Shown: positions 17,004-26,693, numbered from the stretch's first letter. The stretch: DNA of 45,694 nt from an uncultured Bacteroidales bacterium (GCA_937914945.1 CALGJF010000019.1:1-45694); one strand, 5' to 3'. The notes: generated by a model from the sequence alone, not told the origin. A program made the numbers and translations.

Positions 17004-18222
17004 ACTCTTTTATCTTTCTGTAAAGTGTTCGTTCCGAAATATTCAGCTCCTTGGCAGCATCGCGACGGCGACCACGATGACGTTCGAGCGCCTGCCTGAT
17101 AGCCTTTTTCTCCACATCGTCGAGCGAGAGTGTTTCATCGACATACTCCTCCACCACCTGATGCGTAGGCACCGAGGGGGCAAGATGTATAGTCGGTTGC
17201 ACAGGATGATGCACCACAGGAACCACCTCCTGCGCATCGGCATACAAATGCATATCATCGCTACGGGGCGATGACTGTTGCGCAGCACGCAACCCTTCGA
17301 GCTGTTTTTTCAGTTCGGTTATATCGCGACGCATGTCAAAAAGCACGCTGTAAAGAATCTCCCTCTCGCTCTCAAAGGTTTTACCGTTGCCACCCCCGGC
17401 CGAGCCCAGAAAGGCCGGCAGGTTGCTCTTAGGCTGTTCGGGGAGGTAATGCATTATTACATCGGCCGTAACCGTGCGATTGAGTTCCAGGATGGATATC
17501 TGCTCGGCAACATTCTTCAATTGGCGTATATTGCCGGGCCATGAATATGCAAGCAGGGCACGCTTGGCCTGCTCGTCGAGTTCTATGCGGGGGACATTGT
17601 ACTTTGCAGCAAAGTCCATTGTAAATTTCTTGAAGAGCAGCAGCACATCCTCGCCACGTTTGCGCAGAGCCGGAACCTTGATGGGCACCGTACTCAAACG
17701 ATAATACAAATCCTCGCGGAAACGCCCGTTGCTGATGGCCTCGGGCAGATTTACGTTTGTGGCACACACTATGCGCACATTGGTTTTTTCCACTTTTGAA
17801 GAACCTACACGCAGAAACTCGCCATTCTCGAGCACTCGCAACAGGCGCGCCTGCGTGGAGAGGGGCAGCTCGCCCACCTCGTCAAGGAATATGGTACCGC
17901 CGTCGGCCTCACTGAAATACCCCTTACGCTCACTTATGGCATCGGTAAAAGCACCCTTCACATGACCAAAGAGCTCCGAATCTATTGTACCCTCGGGGAT
18001 AGCTCCACAGTTCACGGCAAAATATTTGCCATGCTTGCGCACGCTGTTTGTATGAATTATTTGAGGGAAATACTCCTTACCCACACCACTCTCGCCTGTT
18101 ATAAGCACCGACAAATCGGTGTGGGCCACTTGAATGGCGGTATCTATGGCACGCATAAGCTCCGGGTCGTTGCCTATGATACCAAACTGTTGCTTCACCC
18201 TCAATATCTCTGTTGTCTCCAT
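16990..18222 (-). CDS. sigma-54 interacting transcription activator, no receiver domain
   Basis: AAA+ enhancer-binding protein (410 residues). Walker A is TGESGVGKE near 40-48, Walker B is GGTIFLDEVGEL, and the R-finger region contains FREDLYYRLS. A Fis-type helix-turn-helix at the C-terminus contains RRRDAAKELNISERTLYRKIKEYGI. There is no response-regulator or sensory domain before the ATPase, so control must come from expression or a partner. The sigma-54 contact loop reads GAFTDA (90-95) instead of GAFTGA. It leads the lptE-TPR-secG operon, which suggests envelope-related control. Confidence 0.9.
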   Translation of the reverse strand: METTEILRVKQQFGIIGNDPELMRAIDTAIQVAHTDLSVLITGESGVGKEYFPQIIHTNSVRKHGKYFAVNCGAIPEGTIDSELFGHVKGAFTDAISERKGYFSEADGGTIFLDEVGELPLSTQARLLRVLENGEFLRVGSSKVEKTNVRIVCATNVNLPEAISNGRFREDLYYRLSTVPIKVPALRKRGEDVLLLFKKFTMDFAAKYNVPRIELDEQAKRALLAYSWPGNIRQLKNVAEQISILELNRTVTADVIMHYLPEQPKSNLPAFLGSAGGGNGKTFESEREILYSVLFDMRRDITELKKQLEGLRAAQQSSPRSDDMHLYADAQEVVPVVHHPVQPTIHLAPSVPTHQVVEEYVDETLSLDDVEKKAIRQALERHRGRRRDAAKELNISERTLYRKIKEYGIE

Positions 18223-18250
18223 AGATTTTATCTTAATTCCTCTTCGCTGA

Positions 18251-18258
18251 CAAAATTA
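18251..18258 (-). promoter_or_regulatory. -7 element of the sigma-54 activator operon
   Basis: The minus strand reads TAATTTTG (TAnnTTTG) with a TTG 22 nt upstream. It lies 29 bp before the activator ATG and separates this operon from the transporter gene upstream. Confidence 0.6.
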
Positions 18259-18301
18259 CTTAATTTCAAGCAAAAACAGGCAATTTTGGCACATTTTTTA
18301 T

Positions 18302-20152
18302 TTAGAACGGGAAGAGGAAAGGCAAAACAAGAATCATCACAATTCCCAAAATTATCTGCAACGGAAGGCCCACCTTTACATAATCCATGAAATTATATTG
18401 GCCGGCAGGCATCACAAGAGCATTGGGGGGAGTAGAAAACGGCGATGCAAAACAGAGGCTTGCACCCAAGGTTACCGCAAAGAGGAAAGGCACAGGGCTC
18501 ACACCTATTTGCAGGGCACTTGTCATGGCTATGGGTGCCAACAACACTGCCGTGGCGGTGTTGCTTATGAACATAGTCATGAACGAGGTGGTAAAATATA
18601 TTCCCGCCATCAGTGCAAGCGGCCCGTAATCGCCAAGACCGCTAACCAACGAGTTTGAAATCCATGCCGAGACTCCTGTCTTTTGCAAGGCAACGGACAT
18701 GGGCATCATGGCGGCTATAAGAACAATACTTTCCCAATTTATGGTTTTGTATGCAGCCTCCACATTGCGGAAACAGCCTGTGAGCACCATGAGCAAACCC
18801 GCAACCATCACCGCCGTTACCGGTGCGATGGGTATAAAATCGCAAGCCATTACTACAATCATCGCAAGCATTATGAACGCAGCCACAGGTGCTTTGTAGT
18901 CGAGGGTAACCTTTGCAGCCTCCTCCAAAGGGCGGCCAAGCACAATCCACTCGGTGCTCTCGTTTTCAAGGGCTGCTATATTATCCCACGCACCCTGCAC
19001 AAGCAACACATCGCCACTGTGAATGGTCTCATCGGCAATACCCTGCAATATATATTTCTTTTTGCGACAGATACCGAGCACGCTCAAATTATATTTCTTC
19101 CTGAAACCAACCTCCTTGACGGTTTTATTGACAACCGTTGCCGACGACATTATCACAATCTCGGCAACACCTATGTTGTAAAAATCGAGCGATTTACCCT
19201 TGGTCTCATCACTGTCGTTCAATTTCAGCAATTTATATTTCTGTGCAAAAACATTTACTATATCCTCATTACCCGACACGTAAATGACATCGTCCACACG
19301 CAATTTAGTATCGGATGCCACCGCCTGCTGCACAACATTTTTCAATATCCTATGCTGCCCGCGCTCTATGTGGCGCAGCTCAATGATATTAATACCAAAC
19401 TTTTTGCGGATATCAATCTCACCAATCATCTTACCCACAACGAGCGACGACGCCGTTACTTGCAGGCGATGGAGATTGTTGGATATTCCATACTCGGCAA
19501 CCAATGTTTTGAGCGACTTTCCGCTACCGGCACTTGTTGCGCTCAATGCACCGGGCTTTGAGAGGAACTTTTTGCTTAACGGTAGGAGCACAATTGTACC
19601 CACCACGGCACAGATAAGACCGACAGGCAGGAAGGTGAAGAATCCGAGCCCATCGAAACCGTTTTTAATCAATTCGTCGTTTATCACAAGGTTGGGAGGG
19701 GTACCTATAAGAGTCATCATACCGCTCATGCTGCTGGCAAAAGCCAAGGGCATAAGCAAGCGACCCGGATTCATCTTCACAGTCATCGCCATGCTCACCA
19801 CAATGGGAATCATTATGGCAACGGTTCCGGTGTTGCTCACAAAAGCACCCATCACCGAGGTTACACCCATCACAAGAAGGAACAATTTCAATTCGCTGTT
19901 GCCGGCAAACTTCATAAGTTTGGAGCTTATCATCTTTGCAAGCCCTGTTTGAAAGATTGCGCCACCCACGACAAAGAGGCCCACCATCATTATTATCACA
20001 TTGCTCGAGAAGCCCGACAACGCCTCCTCGGGAGTGAGGATACCGGCGGCAAGCAGTGTTACCAACGAACACAACGCCACTATATCGGAACGCAGTTTCC
20101 CGCTTATGAAGAAAATAACCGACAGGAATAGTACAAGTATTGTAAGTATCAT
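18302..20152 (-). CDS. SLC13/DASS-family transporter with RCK domains
   Basis: Polytopic sodium:anion symporter of the SLC13 (DASS) family, 616 residues. Each transport half has its SNT ion-binding signature: FVSNTGTVAIMIPIV near 105-120 and FISNTATAVLLAPIA near 530. Two TrkA-C (RCK_C) regulatory domains lie between the halves at about 205-375 (IGEIDIRKKFGINIIELRH; VKEVGFRKKYNLSVLGICR). Such domain fusions often transport sulfate or carboxylates, but the substrate is unknown here. It is a single-gene unit with its own promoter, divergent from tamB. Confidence 0.9.
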   Translation of the reverse strand: MILTILVLFLSVIFFISGKLRSDIVALCSLVTLLAAGILTPEEALSGFSSNVIIMMVGLFVVGGAIFQTGLAKMISSKLMKFAGNSELKLFLLVMGVTSVMGAFVSNTGTVAIMIPIVVSMAMTVKMNPGRLLMPLAFASSMSGMMTLIGTPPNLVINDELIKNGFDGLGFFTFLPVGLICAVVGTIVLLPLSKKFLSKPGALSATSAGSGKSLKTLVAEYGISNNLHRLQVTASSLVVGKMIGEIDIRKKFGINIIELRHIERGQHRILKNVVQQAVASDTKLRVDDVIYVSGNEDIVNVFAQKYKLLKLNDSDETKGKSLDFYNIGVAEIVIMSSATVVNKTVKEVGFRKKYNLSVLGICRKKKYILQGIADETIHSGDVLLVQGAWDNIAALENESTEWIVLGRPLEEAAKVTLDYKAPVAAFIMLAMIVVMACDFIPIAPVTAVMVAGLLMVLTGCFRNVEAAYKTINWESIVLIAAMMPMSVALQKTGVSAWISNSLVSGLGDYGPLALMAGIYFTTSFMTMFISNTATAVLLAPIAMTSALQIGVSPVPFLFAVTLGASLCFASPFSTPPNALVMPAGQYNFMDYVKVGLPLQIILGIVMILVLPFLFPF

Positions 20153-20186
20153 GATATTAATATTATTTACGCTCGAAAAGGAGTTG

Positions 20187-20217
20187 CGAAATTAATAAAA
20201 TTTAGCTGCAAAAGCAA
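20187..20217 (-). promoter_or_regulatory. promoter of the SLC13-type transporter gene
   Basis: The minus strand reads TTG (20215-20217), 20 nt, then TAATTTCG (20187-20194), a T-to-C variant of the Bacteroidota -7 element. It lies 34 bp before the ATG. Confidence 0.5.
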
Positions 20218-20341
20218 GCCGTTTCAACAGCTAAACATCACAGCCCGCCATTTTTTCATTTTTTTTAATAGATTACGAAAAGCCAAAAGAGAGCAGTGTG
20301 GAAAGCGCATTAACGCCACGACAGAAATCTTTTTAACAAAA

Positions 20342-23300
20342 ATGCTCCTTTTTATCGACAAAATCTCCATTTTTACAGGTATAAAACAGCAAACTACAAG
20401 AAATTCTATATATTTTTGCACTCCACAAAACACTAATACTATAAAACTACTTAAATACATAGTAATAACGCTCGCCGTTGCAGCCGTTACCATATACGGT
20501 GCATCGCTGTTGCTGCGCCTCGATGCCGTTCAGCATCGGGCAGCCCATTATGTAACATCGGCAATACAACAATTGAGCGACCTGCCGTTGAGCGTAGGCT
20601 CGGTGCAGGTACAGCACTTGAACAAGGTGGTACTAAAAGACATACACCTTGCCGACGAAAGGGGCGACACCGCTGTAAACATCACCAAGGTTACCGCGCA
20701 CCTGTCGCCATGGCACATGCTCAAAGGCGATATACGCATAAACACCTTGATGATTGGCGCCCCTGCCATCAAACTTTATCGTGCAGACGAGAATGCACCG
20801 CTTAACATACAATTCATCCTTGACAAACTTGCAGGCGACCCGGAAAAAGAGAAAAGCAAACTGCCCGACATCAGAATAAACCATATTCAAATCTACGATG
20901 GTCGCGTGTACTACGACGTGGAATCGACCGCAAAAGAGGAAGAGACATTTTCGCCACACCACATAGCAGTGAGCGATATTGCATGTAACCTATCACTAAA
21001 AAAACTCAACAGCGACACGCTTAACCTCTACATACGCTCGGTTCGCGGCAAGGAGCAGACCGGCATTGAGATTGACAAACTCACAGCCAAGATAAATGCC
21101 AACCCGCAACAGATAATGGTTGAGGATTTTCACTTGGCAATGCCTGCAAGCGATTTGCGTGCCGATAGATTTGTGATAAAAAGCTACAAGGAAGGTACTT
21201 TTGACATTGACGGAGAGCTATACAGCAACAGAATCTCGGCCATCGATTTCAAAGCCCTGCACCCCGCGTTGGCTGCAAAACTGCCGACACTGAATGTGCG
21301 TATAAAGAGTAAAGGCAACGAAAAGAAAGCCATTGCCAATATCACACTTAACACCGCCGACAAGAGCCTGCAACTAAAAGCCAATGCCACAATAACAAAT
21401 AGTCTGAAAAGCGAAAAACGGACAATCGGCATCAGCATACCCGAGGGGAAAATCAAAGAAACCGCCATTACCCATATACAGAAAATAATTGGCGACAGCA
21501 CAGGCAGACTGAACACCATAAAACAGATAGGCGATATGCAAATAGAGGGCACGGCCCGCATATCAAAAGGAGATATCACAGGCGACATTGACCTTGCCAC
21601 CGGGCATGGAGATATAGCTGCGGAAATACAGATAAACGACAAGGAGGGTTACAACACCGCCTTGCAGGCAAGCGCCATAGATTTGGGCACCATTCTGCAA
21701 CACGAACAGCTTGGCACATGTAATGTGGAGTTTACAGCCACAGGCACCTTTGCCGATGGCAGCCCCACAGGCGAGTTCCACTCCACCATAAGCGAGTTTG
21801 GGTACAACGGCTACAAATATGCACCCATACTCATAAACGGCAACCACAGCAAAACCAACTTTGCAACAACCGCCACATTCATTGACGAGAATGCTTGTGG
21901 CGAAATATTCGTGCTCACTACCGACAAGGATAACCATCGCGAATTCAGATTGAAAGCACGAATAGACTCCTTGAGGCCACACAAACTTATGTTGAGCAAG
22001 GAGGGAAAAGGCACGCTGTCGGCAATATTGGAGGGAAATTGCGAGATTCATGACAACGGCAAGTCGCAACTCGATGCACGCCTATATAACATTACCCTTG
22101 CCACAGCCGAGGAGCAAAAATCACTGCGCACACTGCACATTACAGACAACAACCTCACCGACACACGCCTGCTGCTCCTCTCGTCGGACTTCATGGATAT
22201 GAACATCGCGGGACACTTCAGCTACAAAGGTATTGCCAACACATTTGCCAACATACTGCACCACCACCTGCCCGCCACTACAGGCAACAGACAGATGGTA
22301 CCGGCAAACAACGAATACAGTTTCAAAATAGATATAAAGGATACACGCCTGCTGAGTAACCTCCTGGGATTACCTGTTACGGTTCACGAACAGTCGAGCA
22401 TCGTCGGCAGCTGCGACGATAACCGTCGTCTCTTCTATCTGAATTCCCAATTCAACAACTGCGACATAGATGGCCGTAAATACCGAAAGTTCAATGCTAC
22501 CGCCGTGGCAAGCGACGAAAAAATAACATTGGACGCCAATTTCACATGCCCGCAGGTTGTAGGCAAAAAAGTATTGTACGACAACCCGGAGAACGACATT
22601 GCGGCGACAATCAACTGCATTGCCGGCCATAACCGCATAGACGGAAATATAAAATGGGAACGGCAAGCACAACAAGCCGAAAATGGTACATTTGATTTTG
22701 ACATAGAACTTGACAACAACGATAGAAAACAGATTATCTTCGATGCCCACATAAAACCAAGCAACATCACATATAACGGCACGGCCTGGGAGCTGCACCC
22801 CTGCCACATACAAGGCAACGGAGAACAATACACAATAGACAAGTTCCGCCTGCAAAGCGACAAGCAGTGGATTAAAATAGATGGAATTGTTGGGAAAAGC
22901 GAAGAGGAGATACTCTCCATCAGCCTTAAAGATATCAGCGTAGAGGAGATTCAGAACCTTGTAAATTTCCATTCCGTGGATTTTGGCGGAAGAGCTACGG
23001 GCGATATAACCCTCTCGCGCATGCTGCAAAGCCCGCAATTCAGCAGCAAGCTCAATGTAAAGAATTTCTCTTTTGAAGAGGGGTACATGGGCGAGCTGGA
23101 TGTGAATGGCGTGTGGAAAGAGGAGGACAAAGCCATTCATCTGCATGGCGATATATACGACAACGCCGCCCGCACCGTTATAAACGGCTTTATATCACCG
23201 GCCAACGACACCATCAACCTAAAAGTGGATGCCGACAAGACAAGAGTGGAATTCCTGAACAGCATGTTGGACGGAATAATATCAGAGGTCGATGGCTATG

Positions 23301-24835
23301 CTACGGGCAAGGTTTCTGTCGTGGGCCCTCTCGGAGGACCAAACCTTGTGGGCAATATACGCGCCAACGGCTCATTGAAACTGAATGTTACAAACACCAA
23401 GTACAAGATGATTGACGGTGAGGTAAACCTCACACACAACAAAATGACATTCAACAACTTCCCAATAGCCGACATATACGGCAACCGCGGAAGGATAAAC
23501 GGCAGCGTAAACCACAACAGCCTGAGCGACTTTACATGCACTCTGAACGTCGATGCCGAGAACCTTTTGGCATATCACACCGAGGGATTCGGCGAATACC
23601 CCTTCTACGGCACAGCCTTTGTAACAGGCCTTGCAAGCCTCACTGCCGACGACCGCGGAATATTTCTGCATGCCGATATACGCAGCAACGAAGGCTCGTC
23701 GTTTGTATATGATGCCGGCAGCATGGGCAGTGTAACGAGCAGCAATTTCATCACATTCACCGACAACAGTAAAAAACACGTTATCATAGCCGACAAGGAG
23801 AAGAAAGATAGATACAGAAACAGCCTTTTAAGCCGTTTGAACCTTGAATTCATCCTCGACATAACACCCGAAATGCAGTTAAAAGTATTCACAAACGTAA
23901 AGACAGGGGATTACATCGACTTCTACGGCGAAGGCCCCATCACAGCCATATACGACGAGAAGGACGGATTCAGCATGAAGGGACACCTCGACCTTGAACG
24001 CGGAACATACAAGTTCACAATGCAGGATATATTCCCCAAGGAGTTCGATATAATAGACGGCAGTACGCTCACTTTTGAAGGCGACCCGTTCGACGCCGAA
24101 CTTAATCTGAAAACAAAATATCTCGTTTCGAGCGCATCGCTCAGCGACCTCGATCCAAGCGGCAAACGCCACAAGAGCGTAAAGGTAAACTGCCTCATGA
24201 ACATTACAGGCAAGCTGGAAGCACCGCAACTGAGTTTCGACATAGAACTGCCCGATGCAAACGAAGAGCAGCGCGAACTGCTTGCCACCGCCATTAACAC
24301 ACCCGAACAGAAGAACATGCAATTTATCTACCTTATGGGAATAGGTAAATTCTACACATACGACTATAACCGCAACAATAGCGCCACCGAAAGCTCCACA
24401 GCCATGGAGTCGCTCATATCGAACACCATATCGGGGCAGTTGAACAATATGCTGTCGCAAATCATCGATAACAGAAATTGGAACATATCGGGCAATTTCA
24501 GCAGCAGCGAGCGAGGCTGGAACAGTATGGAGGTTGAGGGCATTCTCGAAGGCCGCCTGCTCGACAACCGCCTGCTCATAAACGGCAATTTCGGTTACCG
24601 CGAGAACCCCTTGGCAAACACCAACTTTGTGGGCGACTTCGAGGTGCAATGGCTGCTCGACAAGAATGGCAATATAAGCCTAAAAGCATACAACAAGACG
24701 AATGACCGCTACTTCTCCGAATCGAGCCTCACCACACAAGGCGCAGGCATTATTCTGCGCCACGACTTCAACGAGTGGCTCTGGTGGCTCAAAAACAGAA
24801 ATAAAAAGAGTGAAGGAGAAGATACAGAAAAATAA
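20342..24835 (+). CDS. tamB: TamB/DUF490 translocation and assembly module protein
   Basis: Very long periplasm-spanning AsmA/TamB-like protein (1497 residues from the first ATG) that supports outer-membrane assembly or lipid traffic. One N-terminal membrane helix (YIVITLAVAAVTIYGASLLL) precedes more than 1000 residues of repetitive beta structure. The TamB domain occupies roughly the last 450 residues (LDLERGTYKFTMQDIFPKEFDIIDG, then FEGDPFDAELNL). The start is uncertain. The only in-frame ATG near the 5' end (20342) gives 33 unlikely residues and lies upstream of the best promoter (-7 TATTTTTG, 20411-20418). From ATA at 20441 the frame reads (M)KLLKYIVITLAV, a typical start, with no in-frame NTG between. 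AUA initiation or a small error is possible. Divergent from the SLC13 gene. Confidence 0.88.
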   Translation: MLLFIDKISIFTGIKQQTTRNSIYFCTPQNTNTIKLLKYIVITLAVAAVTIYGASLLLRLDAVQHRAAHYVTSAIQQLSDLPLSVGSVQVQHLNKVVLKDIHLADERGDTAVNITKVTAHLSPWHMLKGDIRINTLMIGAPAIKLYRADENAPLNIQFILDKLAGDPEKEKSKLPDIRINHIQIYDGRVYYDVESTAKEEETFSPHHIAVSDIACNLSLKKLNSDTLNLYIRSVRGKEQTGIEIDKLTAKINANPQQIMVEDFHLAMPASDLRADRFVIKSYKEGTFDIDGELYSNRISAIDFKALHPALAAKLPTLNVRIKSKGNEKKAIANITLNTADKSLQLKANATITNSLKSEKRTIGISIPEGKIKETAITHIQKIIGDSTGRLNTIKQIGDMQIEGTARISKGDITGDIDLATGHGDIAAEIQINDKEGYNTALQASAIDLGTILQHEQLGTCNVEFTATGTFADGSPTGEFHSTISEFGYNGYKYAPILINGNHSKTNFATTATFIDENACGEIFVLTTDKDNHREFRLKARIDSLRPHKLMLSKEGKGTLSAILEGNCEIHDNGKSQLDARLYNITLATAEEQKSLRTLHITDNNLTDTRLLLLSSDFMDMNIAGHFSYKGIANTFANILHHHLPATTGNRQMVPANNEYSFKIDIKDTRLLSNLLGLPVTVHEQSSIVGSCDDNRRLFYLNSQFNNCDIDGRKYRKFNATAVASDEKITLDANFTCPQVVGKKVLYDNPENDIAATINCIAGHNRIDGNIKWERQAQQAENGTFDFDIELDNNDRKQIIFDAHIKPSNITYNGTAWELHPCHIQGNGEQYTIDKFRLQSDKQWIKIDGIVGKSEEEILSISLKDISVEEIQNLVNFHSVDFGGRATGDITLSRMLQSPQFSSKLNVKNFSFEEGYMGELDVNGVWKEEDKAIHLHGDIYDNAARTVINGFISPANDTINLKVDADKTRVEFLNSMLDGIISEVDGYATGKVSVVGPLGGPNLVGNIRANGSLKLNVTNTKYKMIDGEVNLTHNKMTFNNFPIADIYGNRGRINGSVNHNSLSDFTCTLNVDAENLLAYHTEGFGEYPFYGTAFVTGLASLTADDRGIFLHADIRSNEGSSFVYDAGSMGSVTSSNFITFTDNSKKHVIIADKEKKDRYRNSLLSRLNLEFILDITPEMQLKVFTNVKTGDYIDFYGEGPITAIYDEKDGFSMKGHLDLERGTYKFTMQDIFPKEFDIIDGSTLTFEGDPFDAELNLKTKYLVSSASLSDLDPSGKRHKSVKVNCLMNITGKLEAPQLSFDIELPDANEEQRELLATAINTPEQKNMQFIYLMGIGKFYTYDYNRNNSATESSTAMESLISNTISGQLNNMLSQIIDNRNWNISGNFSSSERGWNSMEVEGILEGRLLDNRLLINGNFGYRENPLANTNFVGDFEVQWLLDKNGNISLKAYNKTNDRYFSESSLTTQGAGIILRHDFNEWLWWLKNRNKKSEGEDTEK
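20411..20418 (+). promoter_or_regulatory. -7 element apparently inside the annotated tamB frame
   Basis: TATTTTTG followed by GCACTCC, matching the TAnnTTTG consensus. No other match exists on the plus strand between 20195 and 20341. It lies 69 bp downstream of the nearest ATG of tamB and 23 bp upstream of an in-frame ATA. No -33 TTG is evident. Confidence 0.5.
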
Positions 24836-24838
24836 TAC

Positions 24839-24846
24839 TATCTTCG
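24839..24846 (+). promoter_or_regulatory. -7 element of the argF-type gene
   Basis: TATCTTCG in the 42-bp gap after tamB, 32 bp before the carbamoyltransferase ATG. The octamer is identical to the one before porQ. No clear -33 TTG is present. Confidence 0.5.
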
Positions 24847-24877
24847 CACAGAAAAACCATATAAAAAATATAAACAG

Positions 24878-25831
24878 ATGAGAAATTTCATTACCGTAAA
24901 CGACATAGGCGACCTTAAAGGCGCTGTAAAAGAGGCGTTGGAGATTAAAGCCGACCGCTACAAATACTGCGAGCTGGGCAAGAACAAAACCCTGATGATG
25001 GTATTCTTCAATTCAAGCCTGCGCACCCGCTTGAGCACACAAAAGGCTGCGCTTAACCTTGGTATGAATGTAATTGTACTCGACATAAACCAAGGCGCAT
25101 GGAAATTAGAGACCGAGCGCGGTGTGATAATGGACGGCGACAAGCCCGAACACATCTTGGAGGCCATTCCTGTCATGGGTAGCTACTGCGATGTAATTGG
25201 CGTGCGCTCGTTTGCCCGTTTCGAGAACAAGGCCGATGACTACAACGAGGTTATCCTCAACCAATTCATCAAATACTCGGGCCGCCCCGTATTCTCAATG
25301 GAGGCAGCAACACGCCACCCCCTGCAAAGTTTTGCCGACCTCATAACCATTGAGGAACACAAGACCAAGGAGCGCCCCAAAGTGGTACTCACATGGGCAC
25401 CCCACCCCAAGGCACTACCGCAGGCCGTTCCCAACTCATTTGCCGAGTGGATGAACGCAGCCGACTACGATTTTGTAATAACCCACCCCAAAGGGTATGA
25501 GCTCGACCCCGCCTTCGTGGGTAACGCCCGCGTGGAGTACGACCAGATGAAGGCCTTTGAGGGTGCCGATTTCATATATGCCAAGAATTGGGCTGCATAC
25601 ACCGGCGACAACTACGGCAAGGTTATCTGCACCGACCGCAGCTGGACTGTGAGCGAGCGACAGATGGCAGTAACCAACAACGCCCATTTCATGCATTGCC
25701 TGCCTGTGCGCCGCAACATGATTGTAACCGACGAGGTTATAGAGAGCCCCCGCTCACTTGTAATACCCGAGGCCGCCAACCGCGAGATTTCGGCCACCGT
25801 GGTACTTAAAAGGATTGTAGAGAGCCTCTGA
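24878..25831 (+). CDS. argF': N-succinylornithine carbamoyltransferase (ArgF')
   Basis: Acylornithine transcarbamylase of the Bacteroidales arginine pathway, 317 residues. Carbamoyl-phosphate motif: FFNSSLRTR (43-51). Substrate region: MDGDKPEHILEAIPVMG. Catalytic cysteine motif: HCLPVRRN. Residue 90 is proline. Published work on the Bacteroides fragilis enzyme found that Pro90 favours N-succinylornithine, whereas acetylornithine enzymes have glutamate there. I therefore favour succinylornithine as substrate; this is an inference from one residue. No other arg genes are adjacent, and 5 nt separate it from the TSUP permease gene. Confidence 0.92.
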   Translation: MRNFITVNDIGDLKGAVKEALEIKADRYKYCELGKNKTLMMVFFNSSLRTRLSTQKAALNLGMNVIVLDINQGAWKLETERGVIMDGDKPEHILEAIPVMGSYCDVIGVRSFARFENKADDYNEVILNQFIKYSGRPVFSMEAATRHPLQSFADLITIEEHKTKERPKVVLTWAPHPKALPQAVPNSFAEWMNAADYDFVITHPKGYELDPAFVGNARVEYDQMKAFEGADFIYAKNWAAYTGDNYGKVICTDRSWTVSERQMAVTNNAHFMHCLPVRRNMIVTDEVIESPRSLVIPEAANREISATVVLKRIVESL

Positions 25832-25836
25832 AAAAG

Positions 25837-26562
25837 ATGTTCACAGCACACGCACTCATATTCCTTTTATCCATAGCCGCAAGCTTCATACAAAGAGCCA
25901 GCGGCTTTGGATTCGGGATATTTGTGATGATGTTCTTCCCCTTCATCCTGCCGTCTTACGGCGAAGCCACCACCCTGTCGGGGCTGCTTGCCGGCACAAC
26001 CGCACTATTCATAACAGTGCGCCACTACAAGCAGATATGCTGGCGCAGCGTGGCGATAATCATCCTTCTTAATATTATAGCATCCTACTTTGCCATAGAA
26101 TTCATATCCTCCATTGGCAATGAAACAATGAAACGCTGCCTGGGTGTGGCCTTGGTGGCAGTGTCGCTCTATTTCCTCTTTTGGGAAAACAAGATATCGC
26201 TACTGCTGCAATCTAAAGCGGCACGCGCCGTCATAGGCACAATCAGTGGTATAATGGGTGGAATGTTCGCCATGCCCGGGCCACCTGTTGTACTCTATTG
26301 CATTGGAGCCATAAAGGACAAAATGCAGTATATGGCCACACTGCAAGCCCTTTCGGTGGTATTCAATCTGTTCTACACCACATTCCGCATAAAGGCAGGC
26401 TTTTTAACCGACAGCACCCTTGCCTATTGGGCCGTAGGTTGCGGAGGCATACTCATCGGCTCGCTCATTGGTGCATGGTGTTTCAAAAGAATAAGCCGCC
26501 ACACGCTTAAAAAAGCCGTCTGTATTCTCATGATAATAAGCGGTATAATCGCTATTTTATAA
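25837..26562 (+). CDS. TSUP (TauE/SafE) family membrane protein
   Basis: Small polytopic permease (241 residues, about 7-8 helices) of the TauE/SafE sulfite/organosulfonate exporter family. The duplicated signature is visible: QRASGFGFGIFVMMFFPFILP near the N-terminus and GIMGGMFAMPGPPVVLY in the second half. The substrate is unknown. The gene starts 5 nt after the carbamoyltransferase stop and is probably co-transcribed. No terminator is seen before the BlaI operators. Confidence 0.88.
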   Translation: MFTAHALIFLLSIAASFIQRASGFGFGIFVMMFFPFILPSYGEATTLSGLLAGTTALFITVRHYKQICWRSVAIIILLNIIASYFAIEFISSIGNETMKRCLGVALVAVSLYFLFWENKISLLLQSKAARAVIGTISGIMGGMFAMPGPPVVLYCIGAIKDKMQYMATLQALSVVFNLFYTTFRIKAGFLTDSTLAYWAVGCGGILIGSLIGAWCFKRISRHTLKKAVCILMIISGIIAIL

Positions 26563-26610
26563 CCGCTACGGCAACTTTTTTCACGCAAAACAGAGTTTTT
26601 AACCTTTATT

Positions 26611-26627
26611 AACTATAAAAATTAGTT
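26611..26627 (+). promoter_or_regulatory. BlaI-type operator site 1
   Basis: AACTATAAAAATTAGTT, a 17-bp dyad of the form AACTA-N7-TAGTT. It is the first of three sites with identical half-sites before the BlaI gene. Confidence 0.6.
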
Positions 26628-26631
26628 TGTC

Positions 26632-26648
26632 AACTAAAATTTTTAGTT
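26632..26648 (+). promoter_or_regulatory. BlaI-type operator site 2
   Basis: AACTAAAATTTTTAGTT, the same AACTA-N7-TAGTT form with an 8-bp perfect dyad. Its centre is 21 bp from that of site 1, about two helical turns. Confidence 0.65.
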
Positions 26649-26658
26649 CTTTGCACTC

Positions 26659-26675
26659 AACTAAAAAATATAGTT
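26659..26675 (+). promoter_or_regulatory. BlaI-type operator site 3
   Basis: AACTAAAAAATATAGTT, the same form, flanked by CTC and GAG so that the dyad extends to 8 bp per arm (26656-26678). Its centre is 27 bp from site 2 and 27 bp before the BlaI start codon. It should overlap the transcription start or leader. Confidence 0.65.
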
Positions 26676-26693
26676 GAGTAAAACACCTGTATT

